Positions 40,441-49,641 of a stretch of DNA of 64,000 nt are shown here, in pieces. Source of the DNA: Castellaniella sp047971665 (GTDB taxonomy: Bacteria; Pseudomonadota; Gammaproteobacteria; Burkholderiales; Burkholderiaceae_B); assembly GCF_047971665.1 (NCBI RefSeq), contig NZ_JBKEAA010000020.1, positions 62,001 to 126,000 of the forward strand, given 5' to 3'. The position numbers and the translations under genes are program-made. Under the pieces are notes generated by a model that searched no databases, had not been told where the DNA came from, and worked only from the letters and a program-made list of their open reading frames with translations. Each line of letters begins with the position of its first letter. Position 1 is the stretch's first letter.

Positions 40441-41358
40441 ATGGAAGGTCTTTCCCCCCACGGATTTCACCCCTTGCCGTCTCATGCGCTGGTGCGGGTA
40501 CAGGGCCCCGATGCCCCCTCGTTCCTGCATGGGCAATTGACCCATGGCGTCACCGGGCTGGCATCCGATCAGGCGGCGCCGGCTGCGTATTGCACTGCCC
40601 AGGGACGCCTGCTGGCCAATGGCGTGCTGTGGCGCGCCCAGGATGATCAGTTCGTCTGGATGGTGTCCCGCGATCTGGCCGCCGACCTGATCAAGCGCCT
40701 GCGCATGTTCGTGTTGCGCGCCCGGGTGACGCTCGATCTGGACGACGCATGGCGGCCCCAGGGTGCGGTCGGCACCGACATCGTGCCAGAGGCATTGCAT
40801 GCGCTGCCGGCCTGGACGCGCGCCTCGATCAAAGGGGCGGACTGGATCGTGGCGCCGATGTCCCGGCCCGGGCAGCCGGCCGCCTGGCGCCTCGCCGGGG
40901 ACAGCGCGGATGTTCTCGCGGCGGATGGCGAACCGGCCTGGGCCGCCCTGCGGCTGGCCGGCGGCTGGCCGCTGATCCGGGCGGCCGCGCGGGATCTGTT
41001 CCTGCCGGTGTCCCTGGACATGGATCTGAACGGCACCATCGATTTTGCCAAAGGCTGCTACCCAGGCCAGGAAGTCATCGCCCGCAGTCATTATCGGGGC
41101 ACGGTCAAGCGCCGCATGGCGTATGGCGCCGCCCGCTGGGAATCGGGTGCGTCCGCTTCACCCCTCGCGTCGGATCTGTATGCGGCCGGCGGCGAGGCAG
41201 GCCGTCCGGTCGGCCGGATCATCGAATCAGCCGTCCATCAGGGCTGGCTGCATCTGGCCGCTGAAATCACCCTGACCGACTGGCCGACCATGCGTTATGC
41301 CGTCGGTGCGCCCGAAGGCGTCATGCTGGACATGCGCCCGCCTGTGGGCGCCGCCTGA
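40441..41358 (+). CDS. ygfZ: Folate-binding protein YgfZ
   Basis: The 305-residue protein has the GcvT/YgfZ fold. It starts with ALVRVQGPDAPSFLHGQLT and contains the signature KGCYPGQEVIARSHYRG, whose cysteine is the conserved YgfZ cysteine. YgfZ uses tetrahydrofolate and helps build or repair certain iron-sulfur clusters, as in MiaB. The start at 40441 is chosen over a TTG at 40420. It is not linked to mltG as in relatives, but lies between the island and a valine operon. Confidence 0.9.
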   Translation: MEGLSPHGFHPLPSHALVRVQGPDAPSFLHGQLTHGVTGLASDQAAPAAYCTAQGRLLANGVLWRAQDDQFVWMVSRDLAADLIKRLRMFVLRARVTLDLDDAWRPQGAVGTDIVPEALHALPAWTRASIKGADWIVAPMSRPGQPAAWRLAGDSADVLAADGEPAWAALRLAGGWPLIRAAARDLFLPVSLDMDLNGTIDFAKGCYPGQEVIARSHYRGTVKRRMAYGAARWESGASASPLASDLYAAGGEAGRPVGRIIESAVHQGWLHLAAEITLTDWPTMRYAVGAPEGVMLDMRPPVGAA

Positions 41359-41376
41359 CGCCGACTCGCGGTCTGC

Positions 41377-41401
41377 CGCCGGACGCGGGCGCCCTCCGGC
41401 G
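41377..41401. terminator. Hairpin between convergent ygfZ and mmsB
   Basis: CGCCGGA (41377-41383) pairs with TCCGGCG (41395-41401) over 11 bases in the 99-bp gap between the stops. There is no T tract; it is a modest bidirectional terminator candidate. Confidence 0.35.
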
Positions 41402-41457
41402 TGTGCAGGCCGCGATGACCTGAGCGCCCCGCCCTGCCTCCGGCGCAGTCTCCGCGT

Positions 41458-42351
41458 TCAGCGGGACTGATGATAGAGCTTCAGGATGCTGGAGAAGTCC
41501 AGTTTTCCGTGCCCTTGCGTGCTGTGCAACGCATACAGGTTGCGCGCCAGTTCGCCCAGCGGCGTGGTGGCGCGGGCCTGCATGGAGGCTTCGGCTGCCA
41601 GGCCCAGGTCCTTGAGCATCAGGTCCACGCCGAAACCGCCGGTATAGTCCTTGGATGCCGGGGCATTCTCCATCACGCCGGGCCAGGGGTTGTACAGTTC
41701 GGTCGCCCAGTTGCGGCCGGAGCTCTTGGCGATGATGTCCGACAGCGTTTTGGGATCCAGCCCGTTGGCCACGCCCAGGGCCAGCGCCTCGGCCGTGCCG
41801 GCCATGAGAATGCCCAGCAGCATGTTGTTGCAGATCTTGGCGACCTGCCCCGCGCCCGCATCGCCGGCGTGGAAGATGTTCTTGCCCATGACCTGCAGAT
41901 AGGGTTGCGCCGCCGCCAGGTCGTCGGCCGCGCCGCCGACGATGAAGGTCAGCGTCCCGGCCACGGCGCCGCCGGTCCCGCCGGACACCGGTGCGTCCAG
42001 CATGCGGATGCCGCGCTGCGCAGCGGCGGCCGAGACCTTGCGGGCCGACTCGGGCGCGATGGTGCTGCACTCCAGCACCAGCGTGCCCTTGGCGATGGAC
42101 GCCAGCAGGCCCTCGTCGCCCAGATACAGCCCTTCGACATGACGGCTTGCCGGCAGCATGGTGACGACCAGATCGGCATCGGTCACGGCCTCGGCGGCCG
42201 AGGCGACTGCCGCCGCACCAGCCTGGACCAGCGTCTGGACGGCTTGCGGAACCAGATCGAAGACCTGAAGCTTGTGGCCTGCCTTCAGCAGGTTCTGTGC
42301 CATCGGGCCTCCCATGTGGCCCAGTCCGATGAATCCAATGGTGCTGCTCAT
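41458..42351 (-). CDS. mmsB: 3-Hydroxyisobutyrate dehydrogenase
   Basis: The 297-residue enzyme has the NAD-binding start TIGFIGLGHMGGPMAQNLL, the substrate-binding DAPVSGGTGGAVAGTL and the catalytic lysine in GQVAKICNNMLLGI. This is the beta-hydroxyacid dehydrogenase family. With the two upstream genes it would oxidise 3-hydroxyisobutyrate to methylmalonate semialdehyde in valine breakdown. The start at 42351 follows CAGGAGA. The next enzyme, mmsA, is absent from the window. Related reductases for tartronate semialdehyde are the main alternative. Confidence 0.88.
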   Translation of the reverse strand: MSSTIGFIGLGHMGGPMAQNLLKAGHKLQVFDLVPQAVQTLVQAGAAAVASAAEAVTDADLVVTMLPASRHVEGLYLGDEGLLASIAKGTLVLECSTIAPESARKVSAAAAQRGIRMLDAPVSGGTGGAVAGTLTFIVGGAADDLAAAQPYLQVMGKNIFHAGDAGAGQVAKICNNMLLGILMAGTAEALALGVANGLDPKTLSDIIAKSSGRNWATELYNPWPGVMENAPASKDYTGGFGVDLMLKDLGLAAEASMQARATTPLGELARNLYALHSTQGHGKLDFSSILKLYHQSR

Positions 42352-42431
42352 GCGTGTCTCCTGTGATGATGCGTGGAATGCTTGTCGTGATGCCCCTGAA
42401 ATCGCCCCGATCGGCCCGAACGGGATCGGAA

Positions 42432-43592
42432 TCAGGCGCCCAGGTCCGCCAGCGGATGGGGGCGATCGTCCGGTCCCAGGGGGACCAGAAAGCGCTGCGC
42501 CCAATCCGCCGTCGCCTGTTCGCGCGTGGCCGGGTTCCAGTGCGGGGATTTGTCCTTGTCGATCAAAAGCGCCCGGATGCCTTCGCGGAAATCGGGCTCG
42601 GCGCAGCAATGCAGCGAGGCCATGAATTCCATCCGGAAGGTTTCCGCCAGCGATTGATGCCGGGCACGCGCCAGCAGCGTATGACTGAGGCGGGCCGAGC
42701 CCGGAGAGCCTGCCAGAAAGGTCGATGCAGCCCGGGCCAGCCAGGGGTCCGGATGATTTCTCCAGACCTCGATCGCCGCGGCGATCTCGAGAAAATCGGC
42801 GCGACCGCAGGCCTGGCGGATGATGTCCGCGTGACGCTGCAACGGTCCGGGTTCCGGCGTCGGCGCCTGGCAGACATCGAGCGCGGCATCCACCTGGGCC
42901 GCGTGACGCGACGGGTCGGCCGACCAGTCGGTGGCGGTCAGCGCGGCCAGCACGTCATCGAGCCCGGCGGCATCGCAGAACCGGTCGGCCAGACCATAGT
43001 GCAGGCAGTCGCCCGCCCCCAGTTGCGCGCCGGTAAACGCCAGGAAGGTGCCGATTCCGCGCGGCAGACGGCTGAGCATCCAGGTGCCCGCCACATCGGG
43101 ATACAGGCCGATGGTGACCTCGGGCATGGCAAAGCGCGTCGCGCCGGTGACGATCCGATGGCTGGCGCCCATCATCAGCCCGACGCCGCCGCCCATCACG
43201 AAACCGCTCGCCCAGCACAGCACGGGCTTGGCATAGCAGTGGATGCGATGATCCAGCCGGTATTCGGTTTCGAAGAATTCGCGGGCCGGCGCATTGGCCC
43301 AGGCGTCTCCCGCGGGACTGTCGAGCATGGCGCGTTGCAGCGCGTGCAGGTCGCCGCCGGCGCAAAAGGCCTTTTCGCCCGCGCCCTTGAGCACCACGGC
43401 CACGATGCCGTCGTCCGCCGCCCAGGCCCGCAGACGGGCGTCCAGCAGCCGGCACATGGGCAGGGACAGACCGTTGAGCGTCTGGGGGCTGTTCAGCATG
43501 GCGACGCCGATGCGCCGGCCTTCCCGGCCGGGGATCTCATGGAACAGCACCGGATCCTGCGGGATGGTTTCGGGAATGGCGGACGCGCTCAT
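42432..43592 (-). CDS. 3-Hydroxyisobutyryl-CoA hydrolase (enoyl-CoA hydratase family)
   Basis: The 386-residue protein has the crotonase core: GAGEKAFCAGGDLHAL, SGFVMGGGVGLMMGASHRIV and MPEVTIGLYPDVAGTWMLSR with the catalytic glutamate, plus the long C-terminal part typical of the hydrolases. It releases free 3-hydroxyisobutyrate from its CoA ester. Its start overlaps the acyl-CoA dehydrogenase stop (ATGA), and mmsB follows after 80 bp. The length excludes a simple enoyl-CoA hydratase (about 260 residues). Confidence 0.9.
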   Translation of the reverse strand: MSASAIPETIPQDPVLFHEIPGREGRRIGVAMLNSPQTLNGLSLPMCRLLDARLRAWAADDGIVAVVLKGAGEKAFCAGGDLHALQRAMLDSPAGDAWANAPAREFFETEYRLDHRIHCYAKPVLCWASGFVMGGGVGLMMGASHRIVTGATRFAMPEVTIGLYPDVAGTWMLSRLPRGIGTFLAFTGAQLGAGDCLHYGLADRFCDAAGLDDVLAALTATDWSADPSRHAAQVDAALDVCQAPTPEPGPLQRHADIIRQACGRADFLEIAAAIEVWRNHPDPWLARAASTFLAGSPGSARLSHTLLARARHQSLAETFRMEFMASLHCCAEPDFREGIRALLIDKDKSPHWNPATREQATADWAQRFLVPLGPDDRPHPLADLGA

Positions 43593-44743
43593 CGCAGGTC
43601 GACCTCCTGGGAGAGAATGTGGCGCGCCACGATCAGACGCATGATTTCATTGGTGCCCTCCAGGATCTGATGGACGCGGGTGTCGCGCACCAGCCGTTCG
43701 AGCGGATAGTCCTTGAGGTAGCCATAGCCGCCATGGATCTGCTGCGCGTCCAGGCAGGACTGGAAGCACAGGTCCGTGGCCAGACGCTTGGCCATCGCGC
43801 AATACGCAGTGGCCTGCGGATCGCCCTCGTCGAGCTTGCAGGCGGCCAGCCGCACCATCTGCCGCGACGCGACGATATTGGCCAGCAGGTCGGCAAGCTT
43901 GAATTGCAACGCCTGAAAATCCGCCAGTGCGCGGCCGAACTGGCGCCGCTCGCCCATGTAGCGGCGCGCGGCTTCGTAGGCCCCCTGGGCCGCGCCGACC
44001 GAGCAGGTGGCGATGTTGATGCGCCCGCCGTCCAGGCCCTTCATGGCGAACCGGAAGCCCTCGCCTTCTTCGCCCAGGCGGTTTTCCACCGGCACCTGCA
44101 CATTCTCGAACGTGATCGGCCGGGTGGACTGGCTGTTCCAGCCCATTTTGTTTTCCTTGCGGCCATAGGTGATGCCGGCGCTGTCGGCCGGCACGACCAG
44201 GGCGGAGATGCCGCGCGCGCCCTCACCGCCGGTGCGGGCCATGACCACCAGGATGTCGGTGTCGCCCGCTCCCGAGATAAACGCCTTGGCGCCGTTGAGC
44301 ACGTAATGATCACCCTCACGCCGAGCGCTGGTCGTCAGCGAGGCGGCATCCGAGCCCGCGCCGGGCTCGGTCAGGCAATACGAGGCGAGTTTTTCACCGC
44401 TGGCCAGCAGCGGCCCCCAATGATCGCGCACGGCGGGCTGCGCCCAGGTGCCGATCATCCAGGTCGCCATGTTGTGAATGGTGATGAAGGCCGTGGTCGA
44501 GGGATCGACGGCGGCCATTTCCTCGAATACCAGCGTGGCGTCCAGACGCGGCAGGCCCAGGCCGCCGATGGATTCCGGCGCGTACATGGCGCAGAACCCG
44601 AGCTCACCGGCCTTGGCGAAGGCCTCACGGGGAAAGATGTGTTCCTCGTCCCACTGCGCTGCGTACGGGGCCATTTCTCCCCGGGCGAATTCGCGGGCGG
44701 CCTGTGCAAAGGCCTGTTGTTCCTCTGAGAGGCGAAAATCCAT
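43589..44743 (-). CDS. Acyl-CoA dehydrogenase, probable isobutyryl-CoA dehydrogenase
   Basis: The 384-residue flavoenzyme has CLTEPGAGSDAASL and the C-terminal QIHGGYGYLKDYPLERLVRD, with the EGTNEIMRLIVAR end where the active-site region closes. The N-terminal MDFRLSEEQQAFAQAAREF is common in ACAD8-like enzymes. It heads an operon with a 3-hydroxyisobutyryl-CoA hydrolase and mmsB, so isobutyryl-CoA from valine is the likely substrate. The enoyl-CoA hydratase needed between the two steps is not in the window. Confidence 0.9.
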   Translation of the reverse strand: MDFRLSEEQQAFAQAAREFARGEMAPYAAQWDEEHIFPREAFAKAGELGFCAMYAPESIGGLGLPRLDATLVFEEMAAVDPSTTAFITIHNMATWMIGTWAQPAVRDHWGPLLASGEKLASYCLTEPGAGSDAASLTTSARREGDHYVLNGAKAFISGAGDTDILVVMARTGGEGARGISALVVPADSAGITYGRKENKMGWNSQSTRPITFENVQVPVENRLGEEGEGFRFAMKGLDGGRINIATCSVGAAQGAYEAARRYMGERRQFGRALADFQALQFKLADLLANIVASRQMVRLAACKLDEGDPQATAYCAMAKRLATDLCFQSCLDAQQIHGGYGYLKDYPLERLVRDTRVHQILEGTNEIMRLIVARHILSQEVDLR

Positions 44744-44878
44744 GGTGCGTGTCTCCGGATTTTGTATGGGGCTGTCGCGGCATGCTCGTGGCGCCGCCCG
44801 ACGGGACCGGGTTCGGGTGGGAACCGGCCGATGCGCCGCTGGATTACTGTAGCACTTTAACGGCCGGCCCCCTTGAGA

Positions 44879-44896
44879 CCCGAACCTGTTTTCGGG
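44879..44896. repeat. Small hairpin in the 241-bp gap between rnfH and the acyl-CoA dehydrogenase gene
   Basis: CCCGAA (44879-44884) pairs with TTCGGG (44891-44896) over 6 bases. The gap 44744-44984 holds no gene; it should carry the promoter of the valine operon, but no convincing box was found. Confidence 0.3.
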
Positions 44897-44984
44897 GGTC
44901 GAGCGCCGAGATCATGCGGCCCGCCTACCTTAGCGCAGCCTTTGTCGCGCGGCTGTCGCGCACACGACAATCCGCCCGGACGGC

Positions 44985-45290
44985 CTACCGCCCCGCATCG
45001 CGCCGATGCCGCACGCGTCTGCGGCGCGACTCCAGCGGGTCGAACACCAGCGGGCGGTAGAGTTCCACGCGATCCTCCGCGCGCAGCACCCGGCGTTCAT
45101 CACAGCGCTCGCCGTACACGCCCATCGCGGGCGGATGATCCGTGAATTCGGGAAATTCGGCGCCGAACCCGCTCAGGGCCAGCACCTGACCGACGGTCGT
45201 CCCCTCGGGCACCTCCAAGGTCCGCCGCCACAGGACGGTGGGCGCGGCAAAGGCGACATGCACCCGCAATTCAGGCTCCGTAAATGGCAT
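44985..45290 (-). CDS. rnfH: RnfH family protein (UPF0125)
   Basis: The 101-residue ubiquitin-like-fold protein has ELRVHVAFAAPTVLWRRTLEV, GTTVGQVLALSG, then VYGERCDERRVLRAEDRVELYRPLV, all typical of RnfH. Its function is not settled. It overlaps ratA by 20 nt, and the pair is divergent from smpB, an arrangement conserved in beta- and gammaproteobacteria. The basic C-terminal tail (ESRRRRVRHRRDAG) is unusually arginine-rich. Confidence 0.9.
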   Translation of the reverse strand: MPFTEPELRVHVAFAAPTVLWRRTLEVPEGTTVGQVLALSGFGAEFPEFTDHPPAMGVYGERCDERRVLRAEDRVELYRPLVFDPLESRRRRVRHRRDAGR

Positions 45291-45705
45291 GGGCGCGCTG
45301 GGTGAAGGAGTCGATGAAGCTGGTGGCGATCCGGTTGAAGACCGGCCCGACCACCGCCGACAGCGCCCGGCTGGAAAAGGCGTATTCCATGGTGTAGATT
45401 ATCTTGCAGCCCTCGTCGCCCAGCGCCTGAAAGGCCCAATGGCCGGTCAGGCTGGAAAACGGGCCATCCACCAGGTGAAAGACGATCTTGCCCGGGTATT
45501 CGTGATCGTTGCGCGTGGTAAAACTCTGGCGGATCCCGGCAAAATGGATCTTCACCGTTGCCTGCATGCCCTGTTCATTGCGCCATTGCACCTGAGAACC
45601 ACCACACCAGGGCATGAATTCGGGATAACGCTTCACATCGGCCACCAGGTCGAACATCTGTTCGCAACTGAAAGGAACGAGGACGCAGCGCTGGATCGAG
45701 GGCAT
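45271..45705 (-). CDS. ratA: RatA-family SRPBCC/COQ10-like protein
   Basis: The 144-residue START-fold protein has the family segments VPFSCEQMFDLVADVKRYPEFMPW (in part: MFDLVADVKRYPEF), GHWAFQAL and the C-terminal VVGPVFNRIATSFIDSFTQRA. Relatives bind ubiquinone (COQ10 type) or, in E. coli RatA, affect 70S ribosome formation. The start could be 45705 or the ATG two codons earlier at 45711. It is divergent from smpB. Confidence 0.9.
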   Translation of the reverse strand: MPSIQRCVLVPFSCEQMFDLVADVKRYPEFMPWCGGSQVQWRNEQGMQATVKIHFAGIRQSFTTRNDHEYPGKIVFHLVDGPFSSLTGHWAFQALGDEGCKIIYTMEYAFSSRALSAVVGPVFNRIATSFIDSFTQRAHAIYGA

Positions 45706-45866
45706 CGGCAAGGCAATCTATTGGGCTAGAATGCAGGGATTTTATCAGCGCAAGCGCGCCGGGCCTTGATCGGTGCCAAATCGCTCCGGCTTTCGTGGCC
45801 GGGCGACCGACGCCGCGAGCCGATGGCCCCCGCCCCTTTTTCAGTTCCAGTCTTGTTCGGACCCTC

Positions 45867-46331
45867 ATGAGTATTGTCGAAAATCGCAAAGCCACCCACG
45901 ATTATTTCATCGAGGAACGCTTCGAGGCCGGATTGGTGCTGGAAGGCTGGGAGGTCAAGGCCATCCGCGCCGGTCATGTCCAGCTCAAGGAAAGCTACGT
46001 GATCGTGCGTGATGGCGCCCTGTGGATCCTGGGCATGCACATCAGCCCGCTTCCCACCGCCTCGACGCATATCCATCCCAACGCCACCCGCACGCGCAAG
46101 CTGCTGCTGCACGCCCAGGAAATCAGCAAGCTGATCGGCAAGGTCGAACAGCGCGGCTACGCCCTGGTGCCACTGAACCTGCACTACAAGGGCGGGCGCA
46201 TCAAGCTGGATTTCGGCCTGGGACGCGGCAAGAAACTGCACGACAAGCGCGACACCCAGCGCGACAAAGACTGGGCGCGCGAGAAAGAACGGCTGATGAA
46301 GCACGACACCCGCAATCGCAAGGGGGATTGA
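45867..46331 (+). CDS. smpB: SsrA-binding protein SmpB
   Basis: The 154-residue RNA-binding protein has IVENRKATHDYFIEERFEAG, then LVLEGWEVKAIRAGHVQLKE (given in part), and a basic C-terminal tail KKLHDKRDTQRDKDWAREK. It escorts tmRNA to stalled ribosomes. The start at 45867 fits the family; a longer frame from 45795 is unconserved. The tmRNA gene ssrA is not in the window. Confidence 0.95.
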   Translation: MSIVENRKATHDYFIEERFEAGLVLEGWEVKAIRAGHVQLKESYVIVRDGALWILGMHISPLPTASTHIHPNATRTRKLLLHAQEISKLIGKVEQRGYALVPLNLHYKGGRIKLDFGLGRGKKLHDKRDTQRDKDWAREKERLMKHDTRNRKGD

Positions 46332-46359
46332 ACGCCCGCCGGGCGCGCGGCATCACTCG

Positions 46360-47079
46360 TCAGCGAATCACAAAACCCTCGATCTCGAGCAGGCGCACCT
46401 TGCGGGCCAGGCCGCCCCCATAGCCATTCAGGGTGCCATTGCGGGCCAGAATGCGATGGCAGGGAATGATGATGCTGATGGGATTGCTGCCCACGGCCGT
46501 GCCGACCGCGCGGCCATGCCCGGCGCCCAGACCGGCCCGGCTGGCCAGCTCGCCGTAGGACAGAGTCTCGCCGCAAGGGATGGCCAGCAGCGCCTGCCAG
46601 ACCCGGCGTTGAAAGGCTGTCCCTTGAGGCGCCAGCGGCATCTCGAAGACTCCGCGCCGGCCTTGCCAGTATTCATGCAGTTCGTGCCGGGTCTGTTCCA
46701 GCACCGCGACAGCCTGGGCCGGGGTGTTTGCCTGCAGCAGTTGCAACGGCGCCGCCTCTGTCCGGACCTCGCGGCCCGGCGGCGCGGCCATGCCAGCGCC
46801 GCTTTGCCCGGGCGCGCCGGTCCGGGCGGACGCAGGACCGTTCGTGAACAGATCCCCGCTTTCGCCCGCCGATGACGCGCGCACGGCCTTGAAGGTGCGA
46901 ATCTCCCGCCCTGCCCGGCTGCCCGCCGAGGGATCGGAGATCACCGCCACGGCGGCCTCCACCCCGGGCACCCGGGGCAGGTCCCGCTGGTCGGTGAAAT
47001 ACAGCCCTTGCAGACTGGCCTCGTCCGAGGCCAGAAGGATCGGCCCCAGAGGAGACGAAATCAGGGCATGAAACGGCAT
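46360..47079 (-). CDS. ogt: Methylated-DNA-[protein]-cysteine S-methyltransferase with an internal insertion
   Basis: The 239-residue repair protein has the acceptor cysteine in IIIPCHRILARNG (Cys207), the preceding GTAFQRRVWQALLAIPCGETLSY and the Asn hinge in VGSNP. It removes O6-alkyl groups from guanine. Typical Ogt proteins have about 160-180 residues; here the region from about 40 to 118 (SAGSRAGREIRTFKAV to PGREVRTEAAP) is an extra low-complexity insert rich in Ala, Gly and Ser, lying between the N-terminal and catalytic domains. It starts 5 bp after ppsA on the same strand, an unusual coupling. Confidence 0.9.
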   Translation of the reverse strand: MPFHALISSPLGPILLASDEASLQGLYFTDQRDLPRVPGVEAAVAVISDPSAGSRAGREIRTFKAVRASSAGESGDLFTNGPASARTGAPGQSGAGMAAPPGREVRTEAAPLQLLQANTPAQAVAVLEQTRHELHEYWQGRRGVFEMPLAPQGTAFQRRVWQALLAIPCGETLSYGELASRAGLGAGHGRAVGTAVGSNPISIIIPCHRILARNGTLNGYGGGLARKVRLLEIEGFVIR

Positions 47080-47084
47080 GTCCG

Positions 47085-49463
47085 TCAGGCGACGACCTTG
47101 GTGTCGGCCAGGCGCTGCCAGGTCTCGACCACCGTATCCGGGTTCAGAGACATGGACAGAATGCCTTCGTCACGCAGCCATTGCGCCAGATCCGGATGGT
47201 CGCTGGGGCCCTGGCCGCAGATACCGACGTACTTGCCGGCCTTGAGGCACGCCTGGATCGCGCGGCGCAGCATGAACTGCACGGCGGGATCGCGTTCGTC
47301 GAAATCGGCTGCCAGGAGCTCCATGCCCGAATCCCGGTCCAGGCCCAGGGTGAGCTGGGTCATGTCGTTCGAGCCGATCGAGAAGCCATCGAAATACTGC
47401 AGGAACTCATCGGCCAGGATGGCATTGGTCGGCACCTCGCACATCATGACCAGACGCAGGCCGTTCTCGCCGCGTTTCAGGCCATGCGAAGCCAGCAGAT
47501 CGATCACGCGTTCAGCCTGGCTGAGCGTGCGCACGAAAGGCACCATGATTTCGACGTTGGTCAGCCCCATCTCATCGCGGACTTTTTTGAGCGCCTCGCA
47601 TTCCATGCGGAAGCATTCGGCAAAGTCCTCGGAGATGTAGCGCGACGCGCCCCGGAAACCGAGCATCGGGTTTTCTTCCTCGGGCTCGTAGCGCGAACCG
47701 CCCACCAGCTTGCGGTATTCGTTGGACTTGAAGTCCGACAGGCGCACGATCACGGGCTTGGGATAGAAGGCCGCGCCGATGGTGGCAATGCCTTCGGCCA
47801 GTTTTTCGACGAAGAAGGCGCGCGGGCTGGCATAGCCGCGGGCGGCGGACTCGACGGCCTTTTTCAGGTCGCCATCGACGTTCGGGTAGTCCAGGATCGC
47901 CTTGGGATGGACGTTGATGTTGTTGTTGATGATGAATTCCAGCCGCGCCAGGCCGACGCCGCCATTGGGAATCTGCGAAAAATCGAAGGCCAGCTGCGGG
48001 TTGCCGACGTTCATCATGACCTTCAGGCCGATGTCGGGCATCTGGCCCCAGCGGACTTCCTCGATCTCGGTCTCGATCAGACCGTCGTAGATGCGGCCTT
48101 CGTCGCCCTCGGCGCAGGACACGGTGACCTCGCGGCCGTTGGCCAGCACATCGGTGGCGACGGCGCAGCCGACCACGGCCGGAATACCCAGTTCGCGCGC
48201 GATGATGGCCGCATGACAGGTGCGCCCGCCCCGGTTGGTGACGATGGCCGAGGCCAGCTTCATGACGGGTTCCCAGTTGGGATCGGTCATGTCGGTGACC
48301 AGGATGTCGCCGGGACGGACCTTGTCCATTTCGGAGGCATCGGCCACGACACGCACCGTGCCCGCGCCGATTTTCTGGCCGATGGCGCGGCCCGTGACCA
48401 GGACCTCGCCAGTGGCCTTCAGGCGATAGCGTTCCTGGACGTCATGATGCCCCTGTTGCGATTTGACGGTTTCCGGACGGGCCTGCAGGATGTAGAGCTT
48501 GCCATCCACCCCGTCGCGGCCCCACTCGATGTCCATCGGACGCTGATAGTGCGATTCGATGATGGTGGCGTAGCTGGCCAGTTCGATGATTTCCTCATCG
48601 GTCAGGGAGTAGCGGTTGCGTTCCGAGGCGGGTACCTCGACCGTGCGCACGGCGTGGCCCGAGGTGCGCTGCTCGTCGAATTCCATCTTGATCAGCTTGG
48701 AGCCGATGCGCCGGCTGATGACGGGATAGTGGCCGGCCGCCAGTGTAGGCTTGAAGACGTAGAATTCGTCCGGATTCACGGCGCCCTGCACGACGGTCTC
48801 GCCCAGGCCATAGGACGAGGTGATGAACACTACATCCTTGAAGCCGGATTCCGTATCCAGCGTGAACATCACGCCCGCGCTGCCCTTGTCCGAGCGCACC
48901 ATGCGCTGAATGCCGGCCGACAGGGCGACTTCGGCATGCGCATAGCCCTTGTGCACGCGATAGGAGATGGCGCGATCGTTGTACAGCGAAGCGAACACGT
49001 GGCGGATCTTGTCCAGCACGTCGTCGATCCCTTCCACGTTCAGGTAGGTCTCCTGCTGCCCCGCAAAAGAGGCATCGGGGAGATCCTCGGCCGTGGCCGA
49101 CGAGCGCACGGCAAAGGAGCCCTTGCCGTCGGCGTCCAGCGCGGAGAATGCCGTACGGATGGCCTGCTCGAAATCAGCCGGAAACGGGGTGTCGATCACC
49201 CATTGGCGGATTTCGGCGCCGGCTGCCGCCAGTTCGCGCACGTCTTCGGCGTTCAGCGCCTCGAGGCGCGCGTTGATGCGGGCATCCAGCCCGGTGGATT
49301 TGAGAAAATCGCGAAAGGCGTCGGCCGTGGTCGCGAAACCGCCCGGCACGCGAACCCCCGCATCGGCCAGTTGACTGATCATTTCCCCAAGAGAAGCGTT
49401 CTTGCCTCCTACCGAGTCCACATCCGTCATGCGGAGCTGCTCGAACGATACAACGTACGACAT
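47085..49463 (-). CDS. ppsA: Phosphoenolpyruvate synthase
   Basis: The 792-residue enzyme starts YVVSFEQLRMTDVDSVGGKNASLGEM (in part: SVGGKNASLGEM). It has the phospho-histidine site GGRTCHAAIIARELG and the PEP-binding C-terminal region with GSNDMTQLTLGLDRDSG and the catalytic cysteine in GICGQGPSD. It makes phosphoenolpyruvate from pyruvate, ATP and water, needed for gluconeogenesis from C2/C3 carbon such as the acetyl-CoA made by the sulfonate island. The start at 49463 follows AAGGTGAC. It is divergent from its regulator gene. Confidence 0.95.
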   Translation of the reverse strand: MSYVVSFEQLRMTDVDSVGGKNASLGEMISQLADAGVRVPGGFATTADAFRDFLKSTGLDARINARLEALNAEDVRELAAAGAEIRQWVIDTPFPADFEQAIRTAFSALDADGKGSFAVRSSATAEDLPDASFAGQQETYLNVEGIDDVLDKIRHVFASLYNDRAISYRVHKGYAHAEVALSAGIQRMVRSDKGSAGVMFTLDTESGFKDVVFITSSYGLGETVVQGAVNPDEFYVFKPTLAAGHYPVISRRIGSKLIKMEFDEQRTSGHAVRTVEVPASERNRYSLTDEEIIELASYATIIESHYQRPMDIEWGRDGVDGKLYILQARPETVKSQQGHHDVQERYRLKATGEVLVTGRAIGQKIGAGTVRVVADASEMDKVRPGDILVTDMTDPNWEPVMKLASAIVTNRGGRTCHAAIIARELGIPAVVGCAVATDVLANGREVTVSCAEGDEGRIYDGLIETEIEEVRWGQMPDIGLKVMMNVGNPQLAFDFSQIPNGGVGLARLEFIINNNINVHPKAILDYPNVDGDLKKAVESAARGYASPRAFFVEKLAEGIATIGAAFYPKPVIVRLSDFKSNEYRKLVGGSRYEPEEENPMLGFRGASRYISEDFAECFRMECEALKKVRDEMGLTNVEIMVPFVRTLSQAERVIDLLASHGLKRGENGLRLVMMCEVPTNAILADEFLQYFDGFSIGSNDMTQLTLGLDRDSGMELLAADFDERDPAVQFMLRRAIQACLKAGKYVGICGQGPSDHPDLAQWLRDEGILSMSLNPDTVVETWQRLADTKVVA

Positions 49464-49641
49464 GGTGTCACCTTTGAGATAGAAAAAGCGTGTTTGCCTG
49501 GCGTACGCCCCATGCGGCGACAAGCGTCCCGCATGCGCGACGTGTTCGCGTGCGCCCGGCAAACCAGCCTTGCCCCCGGTTCAGGTGACTGGTAACCTTC
49601 GCGGATTGTACCGTTTCTGACGCTTGGTGGTTCAACAATCC

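Noticed and set aside
47181..49595. An 804-codon open frame on the plus strand opposite ppsA
   Set aside because: It is His-, Asp- and Gly-rich in the way of antisense translation of a GC-rich gene, and ppsA on the other strand is beyond doubt.
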